Shown: positions 42,708 through 52,469, counted from the first letter of the stretch. The stretch: 64,000 bases of DNA from Pseudomonas sp. P5_109 (GCF_034009455.1 NZ_CP125380.1:5593501-5657500), one strand, 5' to 3'. The notes: generated by a model not told the origin, from the sequence alone. Made by a program: numbers and translations.

Positions 42708-43681
42708 AACAAAGCCTTTTCGAAAGCCGGCACAAAGCCGAATGGGAACGCTTCTGCGCCCTGCTCGAGCGGTTGGAACGGGACGGCAAAGCCACCGATG
42801 CCGGCAGCTTCCCGAAGGACTACCGACGCCTCTGCCAACACCTGGCATTGGCACGAGAGCGTGGCTACAGCAGCTTTCTGATCGACTCCTTGCAGCAACA
42901 AGTCCTGCGCGGACACCAGCAACTCTACCGTCACCGCAGCCGTTTGGGCGCCAGCGTGCTGGCATTCATCCTGGCCGACTTTCCGCGACTGGTGCGTGAG
43001 CAGTGGCGTTTCGTCCTCGCCGCCAGCCTGATGTTCTTTGGCAGCCTGGCCGGTTTCGCGCTGCTGGTGTACCTGTACCCGGACCTGGTCTACAACCTGA
43101 TCCCCAACGAACAGGTCAGCGAGATGCAAAGCATGTACGACCCCGTTGCCGGTCACCTCGGGCGCACGGTCGAACGGGCAGCCAGCGAAGACTGGGCGAT
43201 GTTCGGCTACTACATCATGCATAACATCGGCATTGCCTTTCAGACCTTCGCCAGCGGTTTGCTGTTTGGTTTGGGCAGTGTGTTTTTCCTGATTTTCAAC
43301 GGCCTGATGATTGGTGCGGTAGCCGGGCACCTGACCTACGTCGGCTACGGGCAAACCTTTTGGTCATTCGTGATCGGCCACGGCGCCTTCGAACTCAGCG
43401 CCATCGCCCTGGCCGGTGCCGCCGGCCTGAAGCTGGGCTGGGCGCTGATCGCCCCGGGACGCCTGCCACGCGCCGAGGCCTTGCGATTGGCGGCGCGCAA
43501 GAGTGTGCTGCTGATCTGCGGGGTCATGCTGTTTCTGTTGATTGCAGCGTTTATCGAAGCCTACTGGTCATCAATGACTGGCCCGTCGTACCAGACCAAG
43601 TACCTGGTTGGCGCGGCGCTCTGGTTGCTGGTGGTGGTTTATCTCGTGTTTGCCGGACGTCGCCGCCATGCGCCTGAGTGA
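42704..43681 (+). CDS. SpoIIM-like (DUF95) membrane protein
   Basis: A 325-residue protein with a soluble N-terminus of about 100 residues and five or so membrane helices. The SpoIIM/DUF95 region has FASGLLFGLGSVFFLIFNGL and VIGHGAFELSAIALAGAAGL with conserved Gly, His and Glu. In sporulating bacteria SpoIIM belongs to a peptidoglycan-degrading complex; in Gram-negatives its role is unknown. It overlaps both neighbours. Confidence 0.9.
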   Translation: MKQSLFESRHKAEWERFCALLERLERDGKATDAGSFPKDYRRLCQHLALARERGYSSFLIDSLQQQVLRGHQQLYRHRSRLGASVLAFILADFPRLVREQWRFVLAASLMFFGSLAGFALLVYLYPDLVYNLIPNEQVSEMQSMYDPVAGHLGRTVERAASEDWAMFGYYIMHNIGIAFQTFASGLLFGLGSVFFLIFNGLMIGAVAGHLTYVGYGQTFWSFVIGHGAFELSAIALAGAAGLKLGWALIAPGRLPRAEALRLAARKSVLLICGVMLFLLIAAFIEAYWSSMTGPSYQTKYLVGAALWLLVVVYLVFAGRRRHAPE

Positions 43682-45212
43682 CGCCACCGTGGTGATTCGC
43701 CCGCGCTCGACCTGGGAAGCCATGGACCTCGGCGTGCTCCTGAGCCAGCGCCACCGACGCCTGCTGCTGACCAGTTGGGCCATGATCACCTTGCCCATTT
43801 TCGCGCTGCTCAGTTGGGGACTCTGGGATTCACCTTCCCTCGCCCTGTTCATATTCTGGTGGCTGAAACCAGCGTTCGAACGCCTGCCCTTGTACATCCT
43901 GTCCAAAGCCATGTTCGGTGAAACGCCCACGCTGAAGCAGGCCCTGCAACAATGGCCACGCCTGCTCAAACCGCAATTGCTGGCCAGCCTGACCTGGCGC
44001 CGCCTGAGCCTGTACCGCAGTTTCGTGATGCCGGTGGTGCAACTCGAAGGCCTCGACGGAGCGCAACGCCAGCAACGTCTACAGGTGCTTTTGCAGCGAG
44101 ATGCTGGTGCCGCACGCTGGCTGACGATCATCGGTACGCACTTGGAAGGCGCGTTGTGGATCGGCTTGATGGTGTTGTTCTATCTGCTGCTGCCACAACA
44201 GGTCGCGCTCGACTGGAGCTGGCAGTCGCTGATCTCGGCGGCCAACCAGGACTGGCGCTGGCTGGAACACCTGACCAATGCCTTTTATGCACTGGTGCTG
44301 GTGGTCTGGGAGCCGATCTATGTCGCCTGCGGCTTCAGCCTTTACCTGAACCGGCGCACCGTGCTTGAGGCCTGGGATATCGAACTGGTGTTCCGCCGAA
44401 TGCGCCAACGCCTGGTCAATACAGGCGCTGTCTTGCTGTTGGCCGTGATTGTGCTGATGCCAGCCACACACAGCGTGTGGGCCGCAGAACCGGCCCATTC
44501 ACTCGACAGCCCGCGCTTGCTGGACCAGCCACTGACCAGCCAGGCCTCCAGGGACAGCATCAAGACGATCCTCGAACAGCCGCCCTTCAAGAACCGGGAA
44601 ACGGTGACCCGCTATCGCTTGGGCGACGACAAACCGGGCGTTGATGCCTCGGACGCCGGCCAGACACCGCAATGGTTGAAGGCGCTGTTGAAGCTGTTCG
44701 AGGGGCAGAACTTCGGGGCACTGGCGACACTGATTGAAATCGCGCTGTGGGGCACCGTCATCGCCAGCATCGGCCTGTTGATCTGGCGCTATCGCGACTG
44801 GTTGCAGGCGTTCGTCAGCCGGCAACCGACGCTCAAGGTCAAAGCCCCCCGACCATTACCGCAGCAGGCGTTCGGCCTGGACCTCAAGCCCGAGTCCCTG
44901 CCCGCCGACATTGCCACCCGCGCTGAAAGCCTCTGGCAGACCCAGCCGCGCGAAGCCCTCGGCTTGCTCTATCGCGCCCTGCTCAGCCGCCTGTTGCACG
45001 ACTTCAACATCGCGCTCAAAGCCGCCGACACCGAAGGACAGGTGCTGCGCAGTGTCGAGTTGTTACAGCAACCAGCCTTGCTGGCCTACAGCAAAAACCT
45101 GACCGGGCACTGGCAAAACATGGCCTATGGTCACCGCTTGCCACCCGAACAGGTGCAACAGGAACTGTGTGATGGCTGGCGAGTGTTGTTCGACGCGGGG
45201 GCGGTCCATTGA
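43668..45212 (+). CDS. DUF4129 domain membrane protein
   Basis: A 514-residue protein with about five to six membrane helices (near residues 35-75, 145-175, 205-235, 265-285 and 370-390). A periplasmic loop after the AAEPAHSLDSP segment and a C-terminal cytoplasmic DUF4129 domain (TRAESLWQTQPREALGLLYR, then LHDFNIALKAADTEGQVLR) follow. DUF4129 is often found with transglutaminase-like proteins and MoxR genes. ATG 43668 overlaps the SpoIIM gene by 14 bases. Confidence 0.87.
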   Translation: MRLSDATVVIRPRSTWEAMDLGVLLSQRHRRLLLTSWAMITLPIFALLSWGLWDSPSLALFIFWWLKPAFERLPLYILSKAMFGETPTLKQALQQWPRLLKPQLLASLTWRRLSLYRSFVMPVVQLEGLDGAQRQQRLQVLLQRDAGAARWLTIIGTHLEGALWIGLMVLFYLLLPQQVALDWSWQSLISAANQDWRWLEHLTNAFYALVLVVWEPIYVACGFSLYLNRRTVLEAWDIELVFRRMRQRLVNTGAVLLLAVIVLMPATHSVWAAEPAHSLDSPRLLDQPLTSQASRDSIKTILEQPPFKNRETVTRYRLGDDKPGVDASDAGQTPQWLKALLKLFEGQNFGALATLIEIALWGTVIASIGLLIWRYRDWLQAFVSRQPTLKVKAPRPLPQQAFGLDLKPESLPADIATRAESLWQTQPREALGLLYRALLSRLLHDFNIALKAADTEGQVLRSVELLQQPALLAYSKNLTGHWQNMAYGHRLPPEQVQQELCDGWRVLFDAGAVH

Positions 45213-46372
45213 GTCGGCGCCAGGGGGCGATGGCCGGTGCGTTGGTCGCCGTATTGCTGGCTGCGCTCAGCCTTTATCTGTACCTCAAGGCCGTCCCCTA
45301 CCAGAGCGAAATCGACCACGGTCCCTCCCCCGAAGCCAATGCCAACCCTTATCTGGCGGCGGAGCTCTTTTTACGCAAGCATGGCCTGAATGTCGGCCAC
45401 GCCAACGGCCTCGACATCCTGCCCAGTCTCGACCCCCATCAGCACAGCCTGCTGTTGCTCGGGGACCGCTACAACATGACGCCACGACAGATCGACCAGG
45501 TGATGAACTGGACCCGGGCTGGCGGGCGACTGCTGTTCGTTGCCGAATCGTTGTGGGATGAAAAACTCGGCCACAGCAATGACCTGCTGCTTGATCGGGT
45601 GCAACTGCGCCAGTCCCTGAGCAAAGACCTCAAGGAGCCGCCACCCAATGTCGGCGAAGATCCGTACCCGCACCTGACCAAGCTCTATCTGGAAGACGAA
45701 GACGCCCCGGCCTATGCCGGTTTCGATACCGCGTTCCACCTCGAAGACCCGAAGAACCTCGCCCAGGCCTGGGCCAACAGCGCCAGGGCCACGCACATGA
45801 TGCAACTCAGTTACGGCCTCGGCTCGATCATCGTGGTCACCGATGCCGACTTGTGGAAAACCCCGGCCATCGAGCAATACGACAACGCCTGGCTGCTTTG
45901 GTACTTGACCGCCGACACCCGCGTGACACTGATCTTCAACACCGATCACGACAGCGTGCCGACCTTGCTGCTGCGTTATTTCCCCCAGGCACTGGTCGCC
46001 TTGCTCGCCTTGCTCGGCCTGGGTTCCTGGCATTTCGGCGTGCGTCGGGGTCCCTTGCTGGAACCGGCACCGAAAGCGCGCCGGCAACTGCAGGAACACC
46101 TGCGCGCCAGTGCCGACTTCCTGTTGCGCCGCAATGGTCAGGCCGGCCTGTTGCAAGCCTTGCAGCAGGACATTCTGCGGCGCGTGCGCCGTCGCCACCC
46201 CGGCTTCGAACAACTCGGCGTCGCCGAACAATGGCTGGTGCTCGCACGCCTGACCGGCCAACCCACACGCGCTATCAGCCAGGCCATGAGCCCGCGACCG
46301 AAGCAACGGCTTTCCAGCGTTGAATTCAGCCGTCAGGTCGCCCACCTGCAATCCCTGAGGAACGCCTTATGA
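45209..46372 (+). CDS. DUF4350 domain membrane protein
   Basis: A 387-residue protein with one N-terminal helix (GALVAVLLAALSLYLYLKAV) and a Rossmann-like soluble domain (NPYLAAELFLRKHGLNV; ILPSLDPHQHSLLLLGDR; GGRLLFVAESLWDE). A second helix lies near residues 252-270, followed by a basic C-terminal region. The start is a TTG overlapping the previous stop (TTGA); ATG 45230 is an alternative. Function is unknown, but the gene is fixed in MoxR operons of this type. Confidence 0.85.
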   Translation: MSRRQGAMAGALVAVLLAALSLYLYLKAVPYQSEIDHGPSPEANANPYLAAELFLRKHGLNVGHANGLDILPSLDPHQHSLLLLGDRYNMTPRQIDQVMNWTRAGGRLLFVAESLWDEKLGHSNDLLLDRVQLRQSLSKDLKEPPPNVGEDPYPHLTKLYLEDEDAPAYAGFDTAFHLEDPKNLAQAWANSARATHMMQLSYGLGSIIVVTDADLWKTPAIEQYDNAWLLWYLTADTRVTLIFNTDHDSVPTLLLRYFPQALVALLALLGLGSWHFGVRRGPLLEPAPKARRQLQEHLRASADFLLRRNGQAGLLQALQQDILRRVRRRHPGFEQLGVAEQWLVLARLTGQPTRAISQAMSPRPKQRLSSVEFSRQVAHLQSLRNAL

Positions 46373-47370
46373 GTGAACCGATCGAAACCGACGCAGCGAG
46401 CCATGCCGCTCAGCAGCGTCAGCGTGCCGGCCATCTGGCCCAGGCCGTACGCAAGGAATTGCAAAAAGCAGTGATTGGCCAGGACAGCGTGATCGACGAC
46501 GTCTTGACGGCGTTGATCGCCGGCGGCCACGTGTTGCTCGAAGGCGTGCCGGGACTGGGCAAGACCTTGTTGGTGCGCGCCCTCGCCCGTTGTTTCGGCG
46601 GTGAGTTCGCACGCATCCAGTTCACCCCGGACCTGATGCCCAGCGACGTCACCGGGCACGCGGTGTATGACTTGCAGACCGAGAAATTCAAGCTGCGCAA
46701 GGGGCCGTTATTCACCAATCTGCTACTGGCCGACGAGATCAACCGCGCCCCGGCGAAAACCCAGGCGGCGCTGCTCGAAGCCATGCAGGAACGGCAAGTC
46801 ACCCTCGAAGGCCAACCATTGCCGATTGCGCAACCGTTCATGGTGCTTGCCACGCAAAACCCGATCGAGCAGGAAGGTACTTACCCGTTACCGGAGGCCG
46901 AACTGGATCGCTTCATGCTCAAAGTGCGCATGGATTACCCCGACGCCGAGCAAGAGCTGAACATGGTGCGTCAGGTCAGCCGCTCGACTCGGGCCGACAT
47001 GCTCGATGTCCAGCCAATGCGCACATTGTTGCAGGCCAAGGATGTACTGGCCCTGCAACGCATTGCCAGCGACCTGGCACTGGACGATCAGGTGCTCGAT
47101 TACGCCGTGCGCCTGGCCCGCGCCACCCGCAGTTGGCCCGGTTTGATCCTCGGCGCCGGCCCACGCGCGTCCATTGCGCTGGTGCGTTGTGCTCGCGCCC
47201 GCGCGTTGCTGCGCGGTGGTGAGTTCGTGATTCCGGATGACATCAAGGGTTGCGCCCTGGCCGTGCTGCGCCATCGTGTGCGCATCGCGCCGGAGCTGGA
47301 CATCGAGGGACTGGATGTCGATCAGGTGCTCCGGCAGATGCTCGACCAAGTGCCGGCGCCGCGCCTGTGA
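46369..47370 (+). CDS. MoxR family AAA+ ATPase
   Basis: A 333-residue MoxR ATPase, thought to act as a chaperone for VWA-domain partners. It has Walker A EGVPGLGKTLLVRALAR, Walker B LLLADEINRAPAKTQAALLE, sensor 1 VLATQNPIEQEGTYPLPEAE and an arginine-finger/lid domain. It overlaps both neighbours by four bases, so dosage is coupled to the DUF58 protein. Confidence 0.95.
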   Translation: MSEPIETDAASHAAQQRQRAGHLAQAVRKELQKAVIGQDSVIDDVLTALIAGGHVLLEGVPGLGKTLLVRALARCFGGEFARIQFTPDLMPSDVTGHAVYDLQTEKFKLRKGPLFTNLLLADEINRAPAKTQAALLEAMQERQVTLEGQPLPIAQPFMVLATQNPIEQEGTYPLPEAELDRFMLKVRMDYPDAEQELNMVRQVSRSTRADMLDVQPMRTLLQAKDVLALQRIASDLALDDQVLDYAVRLARATRSWPGLILGAGPRASIALVRCARARALLRGGEFVIPDDIKGCALAVLRHRVRIAPELDIEGLDVDQVLRQMLDQVPAPRL

Positions 47371-48695
47371 AGCCCTCGCGCCTGATGCTCGCCTGGCTGC
47401 TGGTCCTGCTGGCCTGCGGCATTGCGTCGGGTACTTTGCGCGCGTTGGAATTCGCGGTTCCGGCGAATCTCATGGCGATCAACTGGGGACTGCTCCTGGC
47501 GCTGCTGGCCCTGGCCCTGCTGGATGCCGTTCGCGTCAAACGCCTGCCTTCACCCCGGCTGAAACGCCAGTTGCCCGGCAGCCTGGCACTGGGTCGATGG
47601 AGCGAGGTGCAACTGAACCTGGAACACGACTTTACCCAACCGTTTAACGTAGAGGTTTTCGACCACGTGCCAACGGGCCTGAGCTTCGAACACCTGCCCC
47701 TGACGGTCGAGCTGCAACCCGGCCGGCACAGCCAGGCCGGTTATCGCCTGCGTCCGCTCCAGCGTGGTCACTTCAACTTCGAACACTGCGAAATCGACCT
47801 GCCAAGTCCCTTGGGGCTCTGGTCGGACAGACGCTTGCTCGAACTACCGGACGCCACCCGCGTCTACCCCGACTTCGCCCGTCTCTATGAGGGGCAATTA
47901 CTGGCGGTGGATAACTGGCTCAGCCAGCTTGGCGTCCGCCAGAAACAGCGGCGCGGCCTGGGCCTGGAATTTCACCAACTGCGCGAGTTTCGCGAGGGCG
48001 ACAGCCTGCGGCAGATCGACTGGAAAGCCACAGCGCGCCAGCGCACGCCGATTGCCCGGGAGTATCAGGACGAACGCGATCAGCAGATCATTTTCATGCT
48101 CGACTGCGGCCGGCACATGCGCAGCCAGGATGATGAGCTGTCGCACTTCGACCATGCCCTCAACGCCTGTCTGTTGCTCAGCTATGTCGCGCTACGCCAG
48201 GGCGACGCGGTGGGCCTGAGTACATTCGCCAGCGAACAACCGCGCCACCTCGCGCCGGTCAAGGGCACCAGCCATCTCAACACCCTGCTCAACAGCGTCT
48301 ATGACTTGAACAGCAGCCAACGCAGCGCCGACTATCAAGCCGCGGCCACGCAACTGCTGGCACGGCAAAAACGCCGGGCACTGGTGGTGCTGGTGACCAA
48401 CCTGCGCGAAGAAGACGACGATGAGTTGCTCCCGGCGGTCAAGCGCCTGAGTCAGCAACATCAGGTACTGGTCGCGAGCCTGCGCGAAGACGTGCTCGAC
48501 ACCCTGCGCCAGTCACCCGTGCAGACTTTGCCCGAAGCGCTGGCCTATTGCGGGACCGTGGACTACCTGAATGCACGCGCAGAACTCCATGAGCGCTTGA
48601 GCGCTCATGGCGTGTTGGTGATGGATGCACGGCCCGGCGAGTTGGGGGCAGAGCTGGTGACTCGGTACCTGGGCTGGAAAAGAACCGGACTTTGA
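47367..48695 (+). CDS. DUF58 domain protein (VWA-like)
   Basis: A 442-residue protein with two N-terminal helices (LAWLLVLLACGIASG and INWGLLLALLALALLDA) and a DUF58 core (REFREGDSLRQIDWKATARQ, then EYQDERDQQIIFMLDCGRHM). The VWA-like MIDAS motif reads DCGRH rather than DxSxS, so metal binding may be weak or lost. GTG 47367 overlaps the moxR stop as GTGA. It is the last gene of the operon and the likely MoxR client. Confidence 0.92.
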   Translation: MKPSRLMLAWLLVLLACGIASGTLRALEFAVPANLMAINWGLLLALLALALLDAVRVKRLPSPRLKRQLPGSLALGRWSEVQLNLEHDFTQPFNVEVFDHVPTGLSFEHLPLTVELQPGRHSQAGYRLRPLQRGHFNFEHCEIDLPSPLGLWSDRRLLELPDATRVYPDFARLYEGQLLAVDNWLSQLGVRQKQRRGLGLEFHQLREFREGDSLRQIDWKATARQRTPIAREYQDERDQQIIFMLDCGRHMRSQDDELSHFDHALNACLLLSYVALRQGDAVGLSTFASEQPRHLAPVKGTSHLNTLLNSVYDLNSSQRSADYQAAATQLLARQKRRALVVLVTNLREEDDDELLPAVKRLSQQHQVLVASLREDVLDTLRQSPVQTLPEALAYCGTVDYLNARAELHERLSAHGVLVMDARPGELGAELVTRYLGWKRTGL

Positions 48696-48732
48696 GCCTG
48701 GGCAGTCACTTACAGCCGAACGCCCATTGATC

Positions 48733-49107
48733 TCAGGCCGAAGCCGGCAGCGGCAGAAAACTGAAATACTGCTTCAGCGCCTGCACCAGTTGCCCATATT
48801 CCGGTGGCGCCCGTTGCAGGCTGAACCCGGCGTCGTAATGTCGGGGGGTTGCGTCTTCGTGGCACCACAGGCAACAGGCCTGCAGATCGATGATCCGCTG
48901 GCCACCTTCGCTGGCGGGAATTTTCAGGCGCAGGTTGAAGTCCGCGCCGATCATCATCGGCAGGTGGCTGATTAGCATCAGTCCGTCTTCGGAGACATTG
49001 CCCAGATAGCCAATGGGTTTGCCGGTGATTCCGTTGAACACTTTGAGGAAATACGGCAGTTGATGCCGCTCGATTCGGCGGTCGGTGAACATGTGCAATT
49101 TCGCCAT
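48733..49107 (-). CDS. PilZ domain c-di-GMP-binding protein
   Basis: A 124-residue single PilZ domain with the two c-di-GMP-binding motifs: RRIERHQLP (RxxxR) near the N-terminus and GNVSEDGLML (N/DxSxxG) near residue 37. It would respond to c-di-GMP and alter a partner protein; the partner is unknown. It is convergent with the MoxR operon. Confidence 0.92.
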   Translation of the reverse strand: MAKLHMFTDRRIERHQLPYFLKVFNGITGKPIGYLGNVSEDGLMLISHLPMMIGADFNLRLKIPASEGGQRIIDLQACCLWCHEDATPRHYDAGFSLQRAPPEYGQLVQALKQYFSFLPLPASA

Positions 49108-49324
49108 GCAAGGCTCTTAAGCAGAGCCGCACTACTGCTTCGGAACGGGTGTGCATGAGTCTTGGCCCGCTCTCCCCGCTCCCGGTGCGCCAGTCCATAC
49201 AGCGCTGAGTCCTGCTTATGCCGGTCACAGGTGTTGCCCCGGCTCAGAGGCAAGGCTCTAAAACCGGTTCCTTGGACTATAGCTCACCACCGCCTGGGAG
49301 CCAGCGATTGCATGGCAACTGCCA

Positions 49325-49708
49325 TCAGAACTGCGTCGGCTTTACCGTCGCGGCACTGCGCAATGGGTAGTGGCCCAGGCTCTGCAAGGTTTCCAGGCGG
49401 GCACGGGCGCGGTAGGCGTATTCGCTTTGCGGATAGGCAGCGATAATGAACTGATAGGTCTGGGCCGCGTCGATAAACATCTTCTGCCGCTCCAGGCACT
49501 GGCCGCGCATCATCGACACTTCCGGCCACACGTAAGGCCGCGCGCGGCTGTCGCGCTCGACCTTGGACAGTTCGAGCATCACCTGCTCGCAATTGCCCCG
49601 GTCATAGGCGCTGTAGGCATTGTTCAAGTGATGGTTCATTGCCCAACGGGTGCAGCCCGTGGCACTGAGGGCGCCGACGGCAAGGGCAGCAATGAGTACG
49701 AATCGCAT
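49325..49708 (-). CDS. TPR-containing lipoprotein
   Basis: A 127-residue lipoprotein with signal MRFVLIAALAVGALSATGC (lipobox SATGC, Cys19) and two or so TPR-like helices (LNNAYSAYDRGNCEQVMLEL; RQKMFIDAAQTYQFIIAAYP). AGGAG lies 7 bases before ATG 49708. It resembles small outer-membrane assembly lipoproteins in layout but is too short for BamD. Function is unknown. Confidence 0.85.
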   Translation of the reverse strand: MRFVLIAALAVGALSATGCTRWAMNHHLNNAYSAYDRGNCEQVMLELSKVERDSRARPYVWPEVSMMRGQCLERQKMFIDAAQTYQFIIAAYPQSEYAYRARARLETLQSLGHYPLRSAATVKPTQF

Positions 49709-49913
49709 GGGGATCTCCTGTCTTGAACGCTGTATCGACCCGTGGGCGAAAATCTTCAGGTGCCAGATACAAAGTTGCCAGGATCAATAAAGAAGGCAAT
49801 AACCAGGTTCTTCGAAAAAACCAAGCTCTTCACGAAAAGTAGTGCATACGAACAATGACTACACCTTCGGAGCATAGTAGCCTCACTCAGCGCTTGAACT
49901 CAGGAGTCTTTGC

Positions 49914-51365
49914 ATGTCCGTCCGTCGTACCAAAATCGTCGCCACCCTTGGCCCGGCCAGTAACTCGCCGGAAGTTCTCGAACAGCTGATTCTGGCTGGC
50001 CTGGACGTCGCCCGCCTGAACTTCTCCCACGGCACCCCCGACGAGCACAAGGCTCGCGCGAAGCTGGTGCGTGACCTGGCTGCCAAGCATGGCCGCTTCG
50101 TCGCCCTGCTGGGTGACCTGCAAGGCCCGAAAATCCGTATCGCCAAATTCGCCAACAAGAAGATCGAGCTGAAGATCGGTGATCAATTCACCTTCTCCAC
50201 CAGCCATCCTCTGACCGAAGGCAACCAGCAAGTGGTCGGCATCGACTACCCGGATCTGGTCAAGGACTGCGGCGTAGGCGACGAGCTGCTGCTCGACGAC
50301 GGTCGCGTGGTGATGCGCGTCGATACCGCCACGGCCACCGAACTGCACTGCACCGTGACCATCGGCGGCCCGCTGTCCGACCACAAAGGCATCAACCGTC
50401 GCGGTGGCGGCCTGACCGCTCCGGCCCTGACTGAAAAAGACAAGGCCGACATCAAGCTCGCCGCGGAAATGGAAGTCGACTACCTCGCAGTCTCCTTCCC
50501 GCGTGACGCCGCCGACATGGAATACGCCCGCCAACTGCGCGACGAAGCCGGCGGCACCGCCTGGCTGGTGGCGAAGATCGAACGCGCCGAAGCCGTGGCC
50601 GACGACGAAACCCTCGACGGCCTGATCAAGGCGTCCGACGCGGTGATGGTTGCCCGTGGTGACCTCGGTGTGGAAATCGGCGACGCCGAGCTGGTGGGCA
50701 TCCAGAAGAAAATCATTCTGCACGCACGCCGCCACAACAAGGCAGTGATCGTCGCGACCCAGATGATGGAGTCGATGATCCAGAACCCGATGCCAACCCG
50801 CGCCGAAGTGTCCGACGTAGCCAACGCCGTGCTCGACTACACCGACGCCGTGATGCTCTCGGCCGAAAGTGCCGCTGGCCTGTATCCGCTGGAAGCCGTT
50901 CAGGCCATGGCGCGTATCTGCGTCGGCGCCGAAAAGCACCCGACCAGCAAGACCTCCAGCCACCGCATCGGCAAAGAGTTCGAGCGCTGCGACGAAAGCA
51001 TCGCCCTGGCGACCATGTACACCGCCAACCACTTCCCGGGCGTGAAGGCGATCATCGCCCTGACCGAAAGTGGCTACACCCCGCTGATCATGTCGCGCAT
51101 CCGCTCCTCGGTGCCGATCTACGCGTTCACCCCGCACCGCGAAGCCCAGGCTCGCGCGGCAATGTTCCGTGGCGTGTACACCATCCCGTTCGACCCGGCT
51201 TCGCTGGCGCCGAACGAAGTCAGCCAGAAGGCGATCGACGAGCTGGTCAAGCGCGGCGTCGTACAGAAAGGCGACTGGGTCATCCTGACCAAGGGCGACA
51301 GCTACCACACCACCGGCGGCACCAACGGCATGAAGATCCTGCACGTTGGCGATCCGATGGTCTGA
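49914..51365 (+). CDS. pykA: Pyruvate kinase
   Basis: The enzyme converts PEP and ADP to pyruvate and ATP at the end of glycolysis. The 483-residue protein has RTKIVATLGPAS, LNFSHGTPDEH, the active-site MVARGDLGVEIG and ATQMMESMIQNPMPTRAE, and a C-terminal allosteric domain. Length and order match the AMP-activated PykA type of pseudomonads. CAGGAG precedes ATG 49914. Confidence 0.96.
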   Translation: MSVRRTKIVATLGPASNSPEVLEQLILAGLDVARLNFSHGTPDEHKARAKLVRDLAAKHGRFVALLGDLQGPKIRIAKFANKKIELKIGDQFTFSTSHPLTEGNQQVVGIDYPDLVKDCGVGDELLLDDGRVVMRVDTATATELHCTVTIGGPLSDHKGINRRGGGLTAPALTEKDKADIKLAAEMEVDYLAVSFPRDAADMEYARQLRDEAGGTAWLVAKIERAEAVADDETLDGLIKASDAVMVARGDLGVEIGDAELVGIQKKIILHARRHNKAVIVATQMMESMIQNPMPTRAEVSDVANAVLDYTDAVMLSAESAAGLYPLEAVQAMARICVGAEKHPTSKTSSHRIGKEFERCDESIALATMYTANHFPGVKAIIALTESGYTPLIMSRIRSSVPIYAFTPHREAQARAAMFRGVYTIPFDPASLAPNEVSQKAIDELVKRGVVQKGDWVILTKGDSYHTTGGTNGMKILHVGDPMV

Positions 51366-51388
51366 GTGACCGCTTGCTGAAAAACAAA

Positions 51389-51417
51389 AGCCCCGCCATG
51401 TGAATGGCGGGGCTTTT
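51389..51417 (+). terminator. Terminator of pykA
   Basis: AGCCCCGCCAT, loop GTGA, ATGGCGGGGCT, then five T, about 24 bases past the stop. Confidence 0.92.
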
Positions 51418-51456
51418 TGCTTTCTGATCCGGAAGGTGTATTGGCTGATCCGGTTT

Positions 51457-51550
51457 CTTCGCGATGTAAGCCCGCTCCCACAGGGTTTTGTGTTGATCAC
51501 ATGATTTGTGAACAACCCCGGTCAATGTGGGAGCGGGCTTGCTCGCGAAG
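51457..51550. repeat. REPIN, class A
   Basis: CTTCGCGATGTAAGCCCGCTC (left, slightly diverged) and GTGGGAGCGGGCTTGCTCGC (right), with cores inward, between convergent pykA and ech genes. Confidence 0.9.
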
Positions 51551-51573
51551 GGGCCGCCCCTGTCACCACAAAT

Positions 51574-52323
51574 TCAATGCCGTTTGATAAACCCGGTCAA
51601 CGCCGCCAACGCCTCCGGCGATCTCAGCCGCTGGGTAAACAACGCCCCCTCCTCTTCAATCACCTTGCGTAACAGCTCCCGGTCCGGCGCCTTCATCAAT
51701 TGCTTGCTGATGCGCACCGCTTCCGGCGGCAGCGACTCAAAGCGCAACGCCATCTCCCGAGCCTTGGCCAAGGCCTCTTCGCCACTGCCCAAGGCTTCGG
51801 ACGCGATGCCCCACGCCGCAGCCTGTTCACCATTGAAACCCTCACCGAGCAGCAGCAACTCCGCCGCTTTCGCCTGCCCGAGCAAGCGCGGCAGGATCAG
51901 GCTGGAACCGAACTCAGGACACAGGCCAAGGTTGACGAACGGCATGCGCAACCGTGCATCGCGGCTGACATAGACCAGATCGCAATGCAGCAGCATCGTC
52001 GTACCAATGCCCACCGCCGCGCCAGCCACGGCGGCGATCACCGGTTTGCGGCATTCGAGCAGATTGAGCATGAAGTGGAACACCGGGCTGTCGAGGCCGG
52101 TCGGCGGTTGCTGGACGAAATCGGCGATGTCGTTGCCGGCGGTGAAGCATTCGGCGGAACCGCTGATCAGCACGGCGTTGATCTCGGGGTCGGCGTCAGC
52201 CTGTTTCAACGCCTCGGCCAGATGGCTGTACATGGCGCGGGTCAGGGCGTTTTTCTTGTCCGGGCGATTCAGGCGCAGGGTCAACAGGCCGCGTTCGCGT
52301 TCAACTTGGATGGCATCGGTCAT
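51574..52323 (-). CDS. Enoyl-CoA hydratase/isomerase family protein
   Basis: A 249-residue crotonase with the oxyanion-hole segments ECFTAGNDIADF and AAVGIGTTMLLHCDLVY and a Glu in LGLCPEFGSSLILPRLLG. The single catalytic Glu suggests an isomerase or hydratase of uncertain substrate. ATG 52323 (MTDAIQVERERGLLTLRLN) fits. Location beside pykA and a ferredoxin reductase is conserved in pseudomonads. Confidence 0.9.
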   Translation of the reverse strand: MTDAIQVERERGLLTLRLNRPDKKNALTRAMYSHLAEALKQADADPEINAVLISGSAECFTAGNDIADFVQQPPTGLDSPVFHFMLNLLECRKPVIAAVAGAAVGIGTTMLLHCDLVYVSRDARLRMPFVNLGLCPEFGSSLILPRLLGQAKAAELLLLGEGFNGEQAAAWGIASEALGSGEEALAKAREMALRFESLPPEAVRISKQLMKAPDRELLRKVIEEEGALFTQRLRSPEALAALTGFIKRH

Positions 52324-52358
52324 GGCAGGTCTCGGCGGTGCGAGGTCAGAAAATTTCA

Positions 52359-52454
52359 TTGTGGCGAGCGAGCTTGCTCGCGCCGGGCTGCGCAGCGGCC
52401 CTAAAAACCTGTGAGCGCTGCGCACTCAAGCGCGAGCAAGCTCGCTCGCCACAA
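52359..52454. repeat. REPIN, class C
   Basis: TTGTGGCGAGCGAGCTTGCTC and inverted GAGCAAGCTCGCTCGCCACAA form the ends. The middle holds a smaller inverted pair around GCTGCGCAGCGGC. It lies between ech and the reductase gene, both on the minus strand. Confidence 0.9.
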
Positions 52455-52469
52455 CAGCGGTTTCAGCGC

